A DNA stretch of 56,127 nt from Chthoniobacteraceae bacterium (GTDB lineage Bacteria > Verrucomicrobiota > Verrucomicrobiia > Chthoniobacterales > Chthoniobacteraceae). The position numbers and the translations under genes are program-made. The notes beneath the pieces were generated by a model that made no database searches, was not told the origin of the DNA, and worked only from the letters and a program-made list of their open reading frames with translations. This document shows, piece after piece, positions 8,889 to 17,398 of this stretch; within the stretch, counting starts at the first letter, position 1, and the number at the start of each line of letters is the position of its first letter. The stretch is from contig CANIWM010000033.1 in NCBI GenBank assembly GCA_947471505.1, forward strand, positions 1 through 56,127, read 5' to 3'.

Positions 8889-11800
8889 ATGAAATCCACA
8901 AATCGACTCCATAAACTATCGCACCTTGTGCTGACGCTCGGCGCTCTGGCGTTTTGCCCGACATCCTCGGACGCAAGTGTTGCCTACGGCAGCATCAACA
9001 ACTTCGACACGGTGAACGACACCGGCGAAGAAACTCACGGCTTCGAGATCGAAGTTGAGGACTGCCATAGCACGGACGTGACCTACACGTTCGACTACAA
9101 CCATTACGGCACCTCACACATCACACAGGATGACTCGATACCGGGGCACCCGAAGACGCACGTCCGCTGGGAGAGCAAGAAGAACCCGGACGGCTCTTGG
9201 GCTGCAAAAACCATCGTTCCGACAGGGCCGATTTCGCCGACGAATGGGCATCAATTCACGAATCCGGCGGTGAATTTTGGCGGCGAGCATTTTGGCACAG
9301 GGTTCCGCGGACCCGTCGGCGCAGTGCGCTATTTCTGGCTCGTAGATCGCGGAGGTGTGCTGACGCAGGGGCCGGCGGTGCAGGTCTCGACGCCGACATT
9401 TACCTACTACCCACAGGTGGTGGGAGTCGCCGCGCCTGCGCAAGTGCAAGCCGTGATTGCGCCGCCGCCGCCGCCCGCGCCGGAGCCGAAGGAATTCGGC
9501 AAGGCGGTGTGGATGAAGGAGATCAAGACCACCACACACAACGCTGAGAAAGTGAAGCTGCGCGAGTTGCTTTCGGAAGATCCGGATCATCCGGAAAAGA
9601 AGAACTGGAAGAACGGTGAGCCCGATGAGGTGGAAGTGGAATGGCGCATCCTCCAAAAAAAGTACAGCGCGGCGGATGGCGGTCCGAACAATGAAGTGCC
9701 CGCAGCGGCGGAGGATTTGCCGGGCGGAAATGAAGTCGTCACACGGCGATACGAGTTTTTCAAATACGTCGGCCCGCTCGATGCCGAGACGGGCGAGGCG
9801 ATGGGCGACCTCGTCGGTGCAGATGGCATCCACGGTTCCGGAAGCGTCACGTATGCCGACCACATCAACCCCGCTACTGGCGATTGGGTGACAGTCACGA
9901 CCGATCTTTCGACCGTGGAAGTTGTCGGCGAATTCACCGGTTCGCAGATGGCCGCGGTGGACGTGGATGCAGCGGTGGGCCTCATCGATCATGTCAGCGA
10001 GGGCAAAGTCGGAGCGCCGTACACTGCGCGCAGATTGGTCGTAGAAGGCACGTGGGGCTTTGCGTGCGTAAAGGATGGCGCGCTTCCCGCAGGCATGACG
10101 TTCAACGAAAACACGTCGATTTTGTCGGGCACTCCGACCGTGAGCGGCGACTTCGCCTTCAAGGTGACGGCGAAGGATGGCGTGAACCCCGATGTGGCGA
10201 AAAACTACACGCTGCGAATCGCACCAGTCGTTGGTGAGCTCGGAGCAAAGAGCCTTCTGGACACGGCGGCTTCACCAATCGACGGAGGCACAACTTCGGG
10301 CGACGGGTCATTTGCATCGGGAACAAATGTCACGGTGAATGCGGTCGCAGCACCCGGATTCCACTTTGTGAATTGGACGGACAACGCCGACGTGGTCAGC
10401 ACGACCTCGGCCCATTCGTTCATCATCGACGTGAATCATTCGCTCGTCGCGCACTTCGCGATCGACGTCCCGCAATGGACCATCGCCGCAACCGCTGTAC
10501 CGGTCGCAGGGGGAACGATCACCGGCAGCGGTCTGCGCGACCAAGGCACCAGCGCGACACTCGTCGCGACGGCGAATGTCGGCTACTCGTTCACAAACTG
10601 GACGGATAGCGGCGCGGTCGTGAGCACGGCGGCGAGCTATTCGTTTAACGTGACGGGCAATCGCACGCTCGTCGCGAACTTCAGCGCCATCCCGACTTAC
10701 ACCGTAACGACTAGTGCGACGGCCGGCGGCACAGCCTCGGGCGGCGGCACTTTTTCCAGCGGCACGAGCACTACCGTCACCGCGACGCCAAACGCGGGCT
10801 ACGTGTTCATCAAATGGACCGTCGGCGGCGCGCAAGTGAGCACGTTGCCGAGCTATGCCTTCAACGTCACCGCGAACAAAGCACTCGTCGCGAACTTCGT
10901 TATCGCGGGAACGCAAGCGGTCATCACCACGAGCGCCAGCCCTCTCGCCTACGGCACGACCAGCGGCGGCGGAAACTACCTCAGCGGCGACACCGCGACC
11001 GTCGTAGCCACGGAAAATCCGTTCCGCAAATTCACCAAATGGCAGGAAGGCGGCGCGACTGTCAGCACCTCACCGAGCTACACATTCACCGTGGGCGGAA
11101 GTCGCACGCTCGTCGCGAAATTCACCGAAGCGTTCGTCATCACGGCAAACACTTCGCCAGCCATCGGCGGCACCACGGAAATGGATAGCCTGACTTACAA
11201 GACAGGCGAGAATGCAAAGGCGAAAGCATTCCCGGCAAGCGGCTACAGTTTTGCAAACTGGACGGAGAATGGCGACGTCGTGAGCACGTCCGACGTTTAC
11301 GATTTCAACGTCACCGGCAACCGCACAATCATCGCGAACTTCGTGTCGGACACCGGCGTGACGGTCACCGCCAATGCAGCTCCGGAGGCGGCGGGCTCGG
11401 TCGGCGGCGACGCCACGTTTTCCATCGGCGACAGCGTCACCGTTTCAGCAGTCGCGAATCCGGGCTTTGCGTTCGCAAGCTGGACCGCAGGCGGCACCGT
11501 CGTGAGCACCGATGCGGATTACACGTTCAACGCCTCTGCACATCGCGCACTCGTCGCGCACTTCGCTCCGGCCATCGCCATCACATCCAACGGATCACCG
11601 GCAGCGGGCGGAACTGTTTACGGTGCCGGAGAGTATCCGAGCGGACAGACCGCGACGCTCGAAGCAATGCCAAACTCGGACTTTGAGTTCCGCTATTGGA
11701 CCGAAGGCGGCACTATTGTCAGCACCTCGGAAAATTACACGTTCACCGTGAATACGCCGCGCACCGTCATCGCGAACTTCGCGCCGACCTTCCCCGTTTT

Positions 11801-12215
11801 CACCGCCGCATGGCCGACAGGTGGCGGCAGCGCAGAAGGCGGAGGCCGGTTCACCAACGGCTCGCTGGTAACAGTCTCCGCGACGCCAGCCCCCGGCTTC
11901 GCGTTCGACGGCTGGACCGCAGACGGTCTCCTCGCGAGCACCGCGCGCAACTTCAGCTTCTCCGTCGCGAATGGCGGGCGCTCAATCGTCGCTAACTTCA
12001 GCGAGATGCCGAAGGTGATTCCCGTTCCCGCTGGCGACGCCGCGCATCTCATCGTCGTCTGGCCCGAAAACGCCGTCGGCTACGTGCTGGAAGAAAGCAC
12101 CGACCTTGTCACATGGACGCCATCCAGCCGTGCAATCACGACGGCGGCGGGGCAAAAGAGCGTCTCAGTTCCGACCACCGGCGCGAACACGTACTTCCGT
12201 CTCAAACGCCCGTAG
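8889..12215 (+). CDS. large secreted repeat protein with InlB-like repeats
   Basis: This 1108-residue exported protein starts at 8889, where a typical signal peptide ends at ASDAS-like residues near 34. The N-terminal third has no assignable domain. A putative Ig-type module (PAGMTFNENTSILSGTPTVSG) follows at about residue 405-445. Then come eight divergent InlB B-type repeats (see 10233-12008), and last a domain with the pattern 'YVLEESTDLVTWTP', common at the C-terminus of verrucomicrobial secreted proteins. It is probably a cell-surface or matrix adhesin-like protein. A sigma factor gene starts 6 bp after its stop. An upstream frame to 8724 is open but lacks a signal peptide and was not used. 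Confidence 0.85.
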   Translation: MKSTNRLHKLSHLVLTLGALAFCPTSSDASVAYGSINNFDTVNDTGEETHGFEIEVEDCHSTDVTYTFDYNHYGTSHITQDDSIPGHPKTHVRWESKKNPDGSWAAKTIVPTGPISPTNGHQFTNPAVNFGGEHFGTGFRGPVGAVRYFWLVDRGGVLTQGPAVQVSTPTFTYYPQVVGVAAPAQVQAVIAPPPPPAPEPKEFGKAVWMKEIKTTTHNAEKVKLRELLSEDPDHPEKKNWKNGEPDEVEVEWRILQKKYSAADGGPNNEVPAAAEDLPGGNEVVTRRYEFFKYVGPLDAETGEAMGDLVGADGIHGSGSVTYADHINPATGDWVTVTTDLSTVEVVGEFTGSQMAAVDVDAAVGLIDHVSEGKVGAPYTARRLVVEGTWGFACVKDGALPAGMTFNENTSILSGTPTVSGDFAFKVTAKDGVNPDVAKNYTLRIAPVVGELGAKSLLDTAASPIDGGTTSGDGSFASGTNVTVNAVAAPGFHFVNWTDNADVVSTTSAHSFIIDVNHSLVAHFAIDVPQWTIAATAVPVAGGTITGSGLRDQGTSATLVATANVGYSFTNWTDSGAVVSTAASYSFNVTGNRTLVANFSAIPTYTVTTSATAGGTASGGGTFSSGTSTTVTATPNAGYVFIKWTVGGAQVSTLPSYAFNVTANKALVANFVIAGTQAVITTSASPLAYGTTSGGGNYLSGDTATVVATENPFRKFTKWQEGGATVSTSPSYTFTVGGSRTLVAKFTEAFVITANTSPAIGGTTEMDSLTYKTGENAKAKAFPASGYSFANWTENGDVVSTSDVYDFNVTGNRTIIANFVSDTGVTVTANAAPEAAGSVGGDATFSIGDSVTVSAVANPGFAFASWTAGGTVVSTDADYTFNASAHRALVAHFAPAIAITSNGSPAAGGTVYGAGEYPSGQTATLEAMPNSDFEFRYWTEGGTIVSTSENYTFTVNTPRTVIANFAPTFPVFTAAWPTGGGSAEGGGRFTNGSLVTVSATPAPGFAFDGWTADGLLASTARNFSFSVANGGRSIVANFSEMPKVIPVPAGDAAHLIVVWPENAVGYVLEESTDLVTWTPSSRAITTAAGQKSVSVPTTGANTYFRLKRP
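10233..12008 (+). repeat. eight tandem divergent InlB B-type repeats (coding)
   Basis: Eight units of about 72-78 residues, each with the order: Gly-rich strand (GGTxxGGG), 'SGxxxTVxAxxxxGYxFxxWT', 'VSTxxSYxFxV', 'RTLVANF'. The units are divergent in DNA, so this is an old protein-level repeat, not recent DNA amplification. Confidence 0.85.
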
Positions 12216-12221
12216 TGTGCT

Positions 12222-12914
12222 ATGAGAAACCTCTCACCCGATGACGCGCCGCTGGCCGGTGGAGTCGATGAACTGACTACTCTGTTCGTCCGTGCAAACG
12301 GAAACGAAGGGGCCGCCGCGCAACTCTACGCGCAGTGCCAGCCGCTTCTCGCAGCCTGGTTGCGCTGGCGGTTCCCGGCGGAAATCGCTACGGATGCTGC
12401 GCACGATGCTCTCGCCACGGCGTTCGCACAACACGCGGCGTTTCACGGCGAACGGGCGCTGCTCCCGTGGCTGAAGACGCTCGCCCTTCGCGAGGCAATC
12501 GACGCCATCCGCAGCGACACACGCCGGGCCGAGCGGGAGCGGTTGTATGTCGAAAGCGAGTCTCTTGCGGGTGAGCGTCGCGAGTCAGGCGGGTGCGAGG
12601 ATGCGCTGGCCCTAGCCCTTGCGGGATTATCGGACACACAGCGGAGCATGATCGAGCGCCGCTACGTTGCTGGCGAGTCGAGCGAAGCCATCGCTGCATC
12701 GGCGAGCCGCAATCGGAGCGCAGTAGCCGTCGAGATTCACCGCATCTGCCGCAAACTGCGGAAAGCCATCGAAGAGCCATCCCATCAAGCTCGAAGAGCA
12801 ATTCCCGACTATACAACGCCAACAGGCGGTGAGTCCGAAGTCGGCGTGATGAGAGATGCTCACGCACCAGCTTCGCTCATCGCAAACCCACTACTCCGTC
12901 CGTCAAATCACTAA
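12222..12914 (+). CDS. ECF-type RNA polymerase sigma factor
   Basis: The 230-residue protein has a sigma-2 region (about residues 20-105, ending ALREAIDAIRSDTRRAER) and a sigma-4 region (about 130-185, LSDTQRSMIERRYVAGESSE with the following HTH). A tail of roughly 45 residues after sigma-4 has no recognisable domain. It is located 6 bp after a giant secreted repeat protein and 11 bp before a second secreted repeat protein, so it appears to be part of a surface-protein operon. No anti-sigma gene is visible. It is diverged from the sigma factor at 6631. Confidence 0.85.
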   Translation: MRNLSPDDAPLAGGVDELTTLFVRANGNEGAAAQLYAQCQPLLAAWLRWRFPAEIATDAAHDALATAFAQHAAFHGERALLPWLKTLALREAIDAIRSDTRRAERERLYVESESLAGERRESGGCEDALALALAGLSDTQRSMIERRYVAGESSEAIAASASRNRSAVAVEIHRICRKLRKAIEEPSHQARRAIPDYTTPTGGESEVGVMRDAHAPASLIANPLLRPSNH

Positions 12915-12925
12915 CAAAACATCAC

Positions 12926-13741
12926 ATGAAAAACCGAAAACACACAAACATCCTGAGCGCCATCATTCCGGTGGTCGCTCTCACATTCACGCTCCTCGGA
13001 GCATCTCACTCGTATGCAGCCGTCGACTCAAATGACATCGACGGCGACGGCATCCCGAACATCGTCGATCCCGATGTGGACAACGACGGCATCCCGAACG
13101 GCCTCGACCGAAACGTGGACGGAGGCCGCGCGAAAAGCGGGCCTTTCATCGGCAAATGGGTCGGCGACCACGTTGCAAATAGCAGCCCTGCGGAGAAAGA
13201 TATCGATGCCGATGGTCTCGCCGATGATTCGCTCGCGGAAACAGACATCGACGGCGACGGTCTGGAGGACGACTCCGCCGCCGAACTCGATATCGATGGA
13301 GATGGCCGTCTGGACGACGCCGACAACGAACGCGACATCGATGGCGACGGGAAACTCGACACTGCCCGCGCGGAAACAGACATCGACGGCGACGGCAAGG
13401 ACGATGACTCAGCCGAGGAGAACGACATCGATGGCGACGGGGTAAACGACGACTCCATCGACGAAGATGATATCGACGGGGACGCAAACAATGACGACGC
13501 AAGGCGCGAAAAAGACATCGATGGCGACAGTATCAAGAACGGCATCGATGACGATGTGGACGGCGACGGGCTAGACAACATGAACGATGCGGACGACGAC
13601 GGCAATGACGTGAACGACGATACGGATACCGACGACGATCACGACGGACACCACGACAAAGAAGGCGAGAATCACGGCGGCAATCAGACCGGCGGTGGCG
13701 ATGGCCATGAGGACAGCGACGAAACGGTAGGACACGACTAA
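12926..13741 (+). CDS. secreted Asp-rich calcium-binding-type repeat protein
   Basis: The 271-residue protein has a signal peptide (residues 1-31, ending SHSYAA) and then an extremely acidic chain of DxDxDG motifs of the thrombospondin type 3 / EF-hand-like kind, which bind calcium. Eight tandem 15-residue units of DIDGDGxxDDxxxEx form the core (see 13199-13558), flanked by less regular DxDNDG motifs. The C-terminal 45 residues are Asp/His/Gly-rich. It should be extracellular and stabilised by calcium. It follows the sigma factor by 11 bp and is closed by a strong terminator, so it is the end of that transcription unit. Confidence 0.85.
   Translation: MKNRKHTNILSAIIPVVALTFTLLGASHSYAAVDSNDIDGDGIPNIVDPDVDNDGIPNGLDRNVDGGRAKSGPFIGKWVGDHVANSSPAEKDIDADGLADDSLAETDIDGDGLEDDSAAELDIDGDGRLDDADNERDIDGDGKLDTARAETDIDGDGKDDDSAEENDIDGDGVNDDSIDEDDIDGDANNDDARREKDIDGDSIKNGIDDDVDGDGLDNMNDADDDGNDVNDDTDTDDDHDGHHDKEGENHGGNQTGGGDGHEDSDETVGHD
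13199..13558 (+). repeat. eight tandem 45-bp units encoding DxDGDG repeats
   Basis: Eight in-phase units of 45 bp, each encoding 15 residues beginning DID(G/A)DG or a close variant. The units are similar enough in DNA to allow copy number change by recombination without loss of frame. Confidence 0.8.
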
Positions 13742-13764
13742 TTACCGGGCAAAAAGAGAATCCG

Positions 13765-13804
13765 AACGGGCGGTTCATCCGAGACGATGAACCGCCCGTT
13801 TTTT
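13765..13804 (+). terminator. rho-independent terminator
   Basis: Perfect 15-bp stem (13765-13779 with 13786-13800), a 6-base loop and a following T run (the stem's last two bases plus 13801-13804). It ends the transcription unit that contains the repeat proteins and the sigma factor. Confidence 0.9.
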
Positions 13805-13876
13805 CGCGGTCACACATCGTCACCGCCGTCGCCATTCTCCTTTTCGGGGGAGTCGAAGTTGAGTAAAGCGAAAGGC

Positions 13877-14953
13877 ATGAAATCGCGCCTCTTCCGAATG
13901 CTCCAGCTCTTGGCCCTCGTCGCTGCATTGTCGCTGCCATCGCCCGCCGGAGACGCGCTCGCGTGGCCCGGCGTGGAATACGCCACGGTGAAGGCGTATC
14001 TTTTTGGCGGCGACAGTTCGCACTCACAAATCCTCAACGACGGAAAGCTGAACAGTTCGGTCGAAAAAGTGGCGCGGCTTTCGGCGAAGCAGGCCGAGCA
14101 CATACTCACAGCGATTCAGCCGGAGGAGATTAGAAGCCGGATGATGTGCTACGACCCGCACCACGCATTTGTGTATTTCGACGAATTCGGCCGGCCCGTC
14201 GCATCCGTGGAGGTGTGCTACCATTGTGGAAACTACGAGTGCGATCCACCGCTGCCGAAGGGGAAGATCCTCATTCTCTCCACGCTCCTGCCGCTCTTCA
14301 AGGAACTCGGCATCCCTACTCCGGAAGACAACGAGTTTGCCAAATTGATAAAACTGGAGGAGTCCGCACAGGAGACCCCCGCGATGAAAGCACTCTACGG
14401 CTACCTCGGCGAGAAGACACCCGAGAGCGCGAAGGTCTGGCCGTGGAGGGAGATTGAAACGGTGAAAGTGCTGGAACTCACCCGAAACATCACGAGCCGC
14501 AAGCCACTGGTCCATCTCGGCGAACTCACCAAGGACGTGGCGCGCGAGGCCACGCTCACCGCCAGCCAAAAGGAGGATGCGTGGAAGTGCATCACCCGAC
14601 CCGACTGGACACCGAAAGACGCGAAGCTCGAAGCATACTACGGAGAGGGCGGAGAAATGGACGTGCGTCCAATCGGTTCCCGAAGCAGGGGATTCAAATG
14701 GAGCCAAGGCGAGCCAACGCTGCCCCGCCACGGCTTGGTGTGTTTCGACAAAGCGGGACGCCCGTTTGCGTGGCTCACCATCTCATTTTCCGACGGAACG
14801 TACACCGCCTACCCGCACGAAGGCCCGGAAAACCTCTCGAAACCCGTGTGGCACATCGCGCCGCTGCAAAAAGTCTTCGAGCAAGCCGGCGTCTTCAATC
14901 CCGCCGAATACCAAAAGCTCGTGGAGCAAACGCTCCGCGGACCACAGAAATAG
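13877..14953 (+). CDS. secreted protein with two related halves, function unknown
   Basis: The 358-residue protein starts at 13877 with a signal peptide (FRMLQLLALVAALSLPSPAGDALA). The mature part seems to consist of two related halves. Each half begins near a Trp-Pro, has an 'LS/TAxQxE' helix, then a 'CFDxxGRPxA' strand pair, and ends with 'LxxxFxxxGI/V'. The first half has an extra CYHCGNYEC segment with three cysteines, possibly a metal site or disulfides. I do not recognise a family. It is separated from the upstream operon by the terminator, so it needs its own promoter between 13805 and 13876. Confidence 0.65.
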   Translation: MKSRLFRMLQLLALVAALSLPSPAGDALAWPGVEYATVKAYLFGGDSSHSQILNDGKLNSSVEKVARLSAKQAEHILTAIQPEEIRSRMMCYDPHHAFVYFDEFGRPVASVEVCYHCGNYECDPPLPKGKILILSTLLPLFKELGIPTPEDNEFAKLIKLEESAQETPAMKALYGYLGEKTPESAKVWPWREIETVKVLELTRNITSRKPLVHLGELTKDVAREATLTASQKEDAWKCITRPDWTPKDAKLEAYYGEGGEMDVRPIGSRSRGFKWSQGEPTLPRHGLVCFDKAGRPFAWLTISFSDGTYTAYPHEGPENLSKPVWHIAPLQKVFEQAGVFNPAEYQKLVEQTLRGPQK

Positions 14954-14994
14954 CACGGATGTCGTCCGAGAATTCGCCAGCGTTTTCCAAGCCT

Positions 14995-15852
14995 CTACGA
15001 CTTGAAATCTCGCCGACTAAACACCGCGTATCCCACGATTAGAAACGTGGCATTTAACCCAAAGAGATACATGTAGTCGCCCGCGATGCGCTCCCACGGG
15101 ATCGGGTCGCGGAAGATGTTTGTCCACGTCGCCATGTGCGTGGTCATAAACCAATGTTTGTAGCTCTCAAATTGCGGCATGAACGAAAGAATCCGGTCGG
15201 CGAGGAAAAGCGTGAGCGTGATGACGGTGGCGGCGGCGGGCTTTGCGTTGAAGCATGAGAACATGAAGCCGAGCGTGGTGATGGTGAGTAGGCTGGCGGT
15301 GAGAAAGACCAACGCCGAGCAGAACCGAATGAGCCCTTCTTTTTGCGTAAAGAGCACGAGCAGATGCTCCTCCGGCACATACGCGAAGAGCCCGCCGACG
15401 CCGCGCCACGCCATGCCGGTGAGTAGCGCGCTGCCGCCGATGAAGACGACGAGCACCAGCGTATAGACGACGCACGAGAGATACTTCACGAGCAGCACGC
15501 GGAAGCGGCTGACGGGGCGGCAGAGCGTCATGCGCATCGTTCCGTCTTCGACTTCCTTGCTCACGACATCGCCGCCGACGAGCGCGAGGAAGACGCTGCC
15601 GAGCAGGAAAATGGTGAGCCCCATGACCATGAACGCCATCGTGAGCCCGCGAAAGTAATCGCCGAAGATCAGCTCCATCCCGCCGGTGTTGCGCGTGAAG
15701 TCGCGCTGGAAGAAGCGCTCGGCCTCGCTCGTCTGGAGCTTCAGCAGGATGATCAGCTCCAGCACGAAGAACGCGCCGAAGCCCATCCATGTGCGTTTGC
15801 GGGCAAACATCTTCAGCAGCTCGGCGCGGAATTGTCGGAGAAAGAGCATCAT
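14995..15852 (-). CDS. ABC-2 type transporter permease
   Basis: The 285-residue membrane protein has about six hydrophobic segments, the first at residues 18-34 (MGFGAFFVLELIILLKL). The cytoplasmic motif EVEDGTMRMTLCRPVSR is typical of ABC-2 permeases. It works with the ATPase gene just upstream. Its start codon at 15852 overlaps the ATPase stop (ATGA), so the two are translationally coupled. The substrate is unknown; ABC-2 systems of this type commonly export polysaccharide, lipids or peptides, or serve gliding-type machinery. The open frame extends far upstream inside the ATPase gene in another phase and is not real there. Confidence 0.88.
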   Translation of the reverse strand: MMLFLRQFRAELLKMFARKRTWMGFGAFFVLELIILLKLQTSEAERFFQRDFTRNTGGMELIFGDYFRGLTMAFMVMGLTIFLLGSVFLALVGGDVVSKEVEDGTMRMTLCRPVSRFRVLLVKYLSCVVYTLVLVVFIGGSALLTGMAWRGVGGLFAYVPEEHLLVLFTQKEGLIRFCSALVFLTASLLTITTLGFMFSCFNAKPAAATVITLTLFLADRILSFMPQFESYKHWFMTTHMATWTNIFRDPIPWERIAGDYMYLFGLNATFLIVGYAVFSRRDFKS

Positions 15853-16730
15853 ACGTTCAGGACTTTTTCGAGGTAGAGTTGCTCCAGCGTCTGCCGCTCG
15901 GGCTCGACGACGCGGACGCGCACACCAGCGCCGACGAGCCGCGCTACGAGGTCGGCGACATCGCTGCCGGGGGGCACTTCCACGATGCCGGGGCGGACGA
16001 GCTGCACATCGCCGAGAAGCTCCGCCGACCAAGGCTCCATCTCGATGCGGTAGCGCGTGCCCTTTGGCATAAGGTCGTGCCAGCGGCCGGTGTAGAGCAG
16101 GTTGCCTTTGTTCAAAATGGCGACGCGCTCGCAAAGCACTTCCACTTCGCTGAGGAGGTGCGAGCAGAAGAGCACGGTGAGCCCGCGCTCGCGGTGGAGC
16201 CGCTGGATGAGCACGCGCATCTCGGCGATGCCTTCCGGGTCGAGGCCGTTCGTCGGCTCGTCGAGGAAGATGACTTCCGGCGCGGGAAGCAGCGCCTGCG
16301 CGAGGCCGAGTCGCTGCCGCATTCCTTGACTGTAAGTGCCCACATCATCGCGGATGCGCGCGGTGAGGCCGACGAACTCCACCGCTTCATCCATCTCTGC
16401 GCGGGAAACGGCGGCGCTGTAGCTGGTGAAGATTTCCAGATTCCGCCAGCCGCTCAGGTAGTCGTAAAAACGCGGCTGCTCGAAGATTGCGCCGACTTTT
16501 AAAAGCGCACGCGCTCGCTCGCGCTGAACGCTGATGCCGCCGACAAACGCCTCGCCTTCGTCCGGGTACACTTGGCCGAGCAGGATGCCGAGCGCCGTGC
16601 TTTTGCCCGCACCGTTGTGTCCGAGGAGGCCGAAGATTTCCCCACGCTGGACCTCAAAGGAGACGCCGTGCAGCGCGGGTTTTCCGGCGAAGGATTTGCG
16701 GAGATTGTCGAGTCGGATAGCGGCGCTCAT
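15849..16730 (-). CDS. ABC transporter ATP-binding protein
   Basis: The 293-residue ATPase contains the Walker A motif GHNGAGKST (about residues 38-46), the signature YSQGMRQRLGLAQAL, the Walker B / D-loop region EVIFLDEPTNGLDPEG and the switch His in LFCSHLLSEVE. It would drive the ABC-2 permease encoded downstream. Its start at 16730 overlaps the stop of the pseudopilin gene (ATGA) and its stop overlaps the permease start, so the three genes are coupled. The C-terminal roughly 80 residues form the variable domain usual in this subfamily. Confidence 0.93.
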   Translation of the reverse strand: MSAAIRLDNLRKSFAGKPALHGVSFEVQRGEIFGLLGHNGAGKSTALGILLGQVYPDEGEAFVGGISVQRERARALLKVGAIFEQPRFYDYLSGWRNLEIFTSYSAAVSRAEMDEAVEFVGLTARIRDDVGTYSQGMRQRLGLAQALLPAPEVIFLDEPTNGLDPEGIAEMRVLIQRLHRERGLTVLFCSHLLSEVEVLCERVAILNKGNLLYTGRWHDLMPKGTRYRIEMEPWSAELLGDVQLVRPGIVEVPPGSDVADLVARLVGAGVRVRVVEPERQTLEQLYLEKVLNV

Positions 16731-17398
16731 TTCGTAGGTGTGTCGTCGAGGAAGGTGAGTTCGTTGGACGTGTGGCCGTCGGCATAGAGGACGTTCACGT
16801 TGTTGGTGAGGTGCGGGTGGAAGCCTTCTTTGTCGCCCATGACCATGATGCGCGAGGCTTCGTCTATGATGCCTTTTGCCACGAATGAGACGCGTAGAGC
16901 GGCGAGCTTTTGTCCGCTGAGTTTCCAGTTCCACAAGTAGCTCGTGCCGCTCGTCTGCCACAACTTGCGGTCGTCGGCGGGGCAGGCGAAGACGCGCGAG
17001 TCTGTGAGGTAGGGAGCGAGCACGGTATCGAGTGCGGGCTCCGGGTCGGTCTTCTTTTCGCGGGCGAGGGCCATCGTGGGGAAGGTGCCGTCGTTTTCGC
17101 CCACGTAATGCACCAACGCGCTGCCGAGTTGGCGGAGATTATTCATGCAGGCGGCGGCCTTCGAGGTGCGCTGCGTGCGCTGCCAGACAAGCGATGAGAG
17201 TGTCGCGAGTATGGCGATGACGGCCATGACGACGAGCAGCTCTAGCAGGGTGAAGCCGCCGTCGCACTTGCGTCGTAGCTGCGACGCCCTCGTCGCAGGT
17301 GGTGCCTGCGACGCCCCGTCGCAATCGGCGCGTAAGCGGCGAGGCGCCGCTGGCACTTCCTGCGGCGGGGCGCCGCAGCTACGACGAATTGCGCTCAT
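16727..17398 (-). CDS. prepilin-like protein with an expanded leader
   Basis: The 223-residue protein has a type IV pilin / type II secretion pseudopilin signature, GFTLLELLVVMAVIAIL, with cleavage expected after Gly48 and Glu53 at mature position 5. The rest resembles the PVC family with a C-terminal H-X(9-10)-DG motif (NVLYADGHTSNEL). The leader is 48 residues, far longer than the usual 6-25, because a 116-bp palindromic repeat (17271-17386) lies within it and is read through in frame. The start at 17398 forms an ATGA overlap with the previous gene's stop. Whether the prepilin peptidase still accepts this leader is unknown. Confidence 0.82.
   Translation of the reverse strand: MSAIRRSCGAPPQEVPAAPRRLRADCDGASQAPPATRASQLRRKCDGGFTLLELLVVMAVIAILATLSSLVWQRTQRTSKAAACMNNLRQLGSALVHYVGENDGTFPTMALAREKKTDPEPALDTVLAPYLTDSRVFACPADDRKLWQTSGTSYLWNWKLSGQKLAALRVSFVAKGIIDEASRIMVMGDKEGFHPHLTNNVNVLYADGHTSNELTFLDDTPTK
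17271..17386. repeat. 116-bp multi-hairpin (REP/MITE-like) element inside a gene
   Basis: The ends form a 16-bp inverted repeat with 15 matches (17271-17286 with 17371-17386). Inside are hairpins at 17292-17312 (8-bp stem, 5-base loop) and 17335-17351 (7-bp stem, 3-base loop). A third, 17360-17378, competes with the outer stem. No target duplication is obvious. It encodes an Arg/Ala/Pro-rich stretch of the prepilin leader. Confidence 0.75.
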
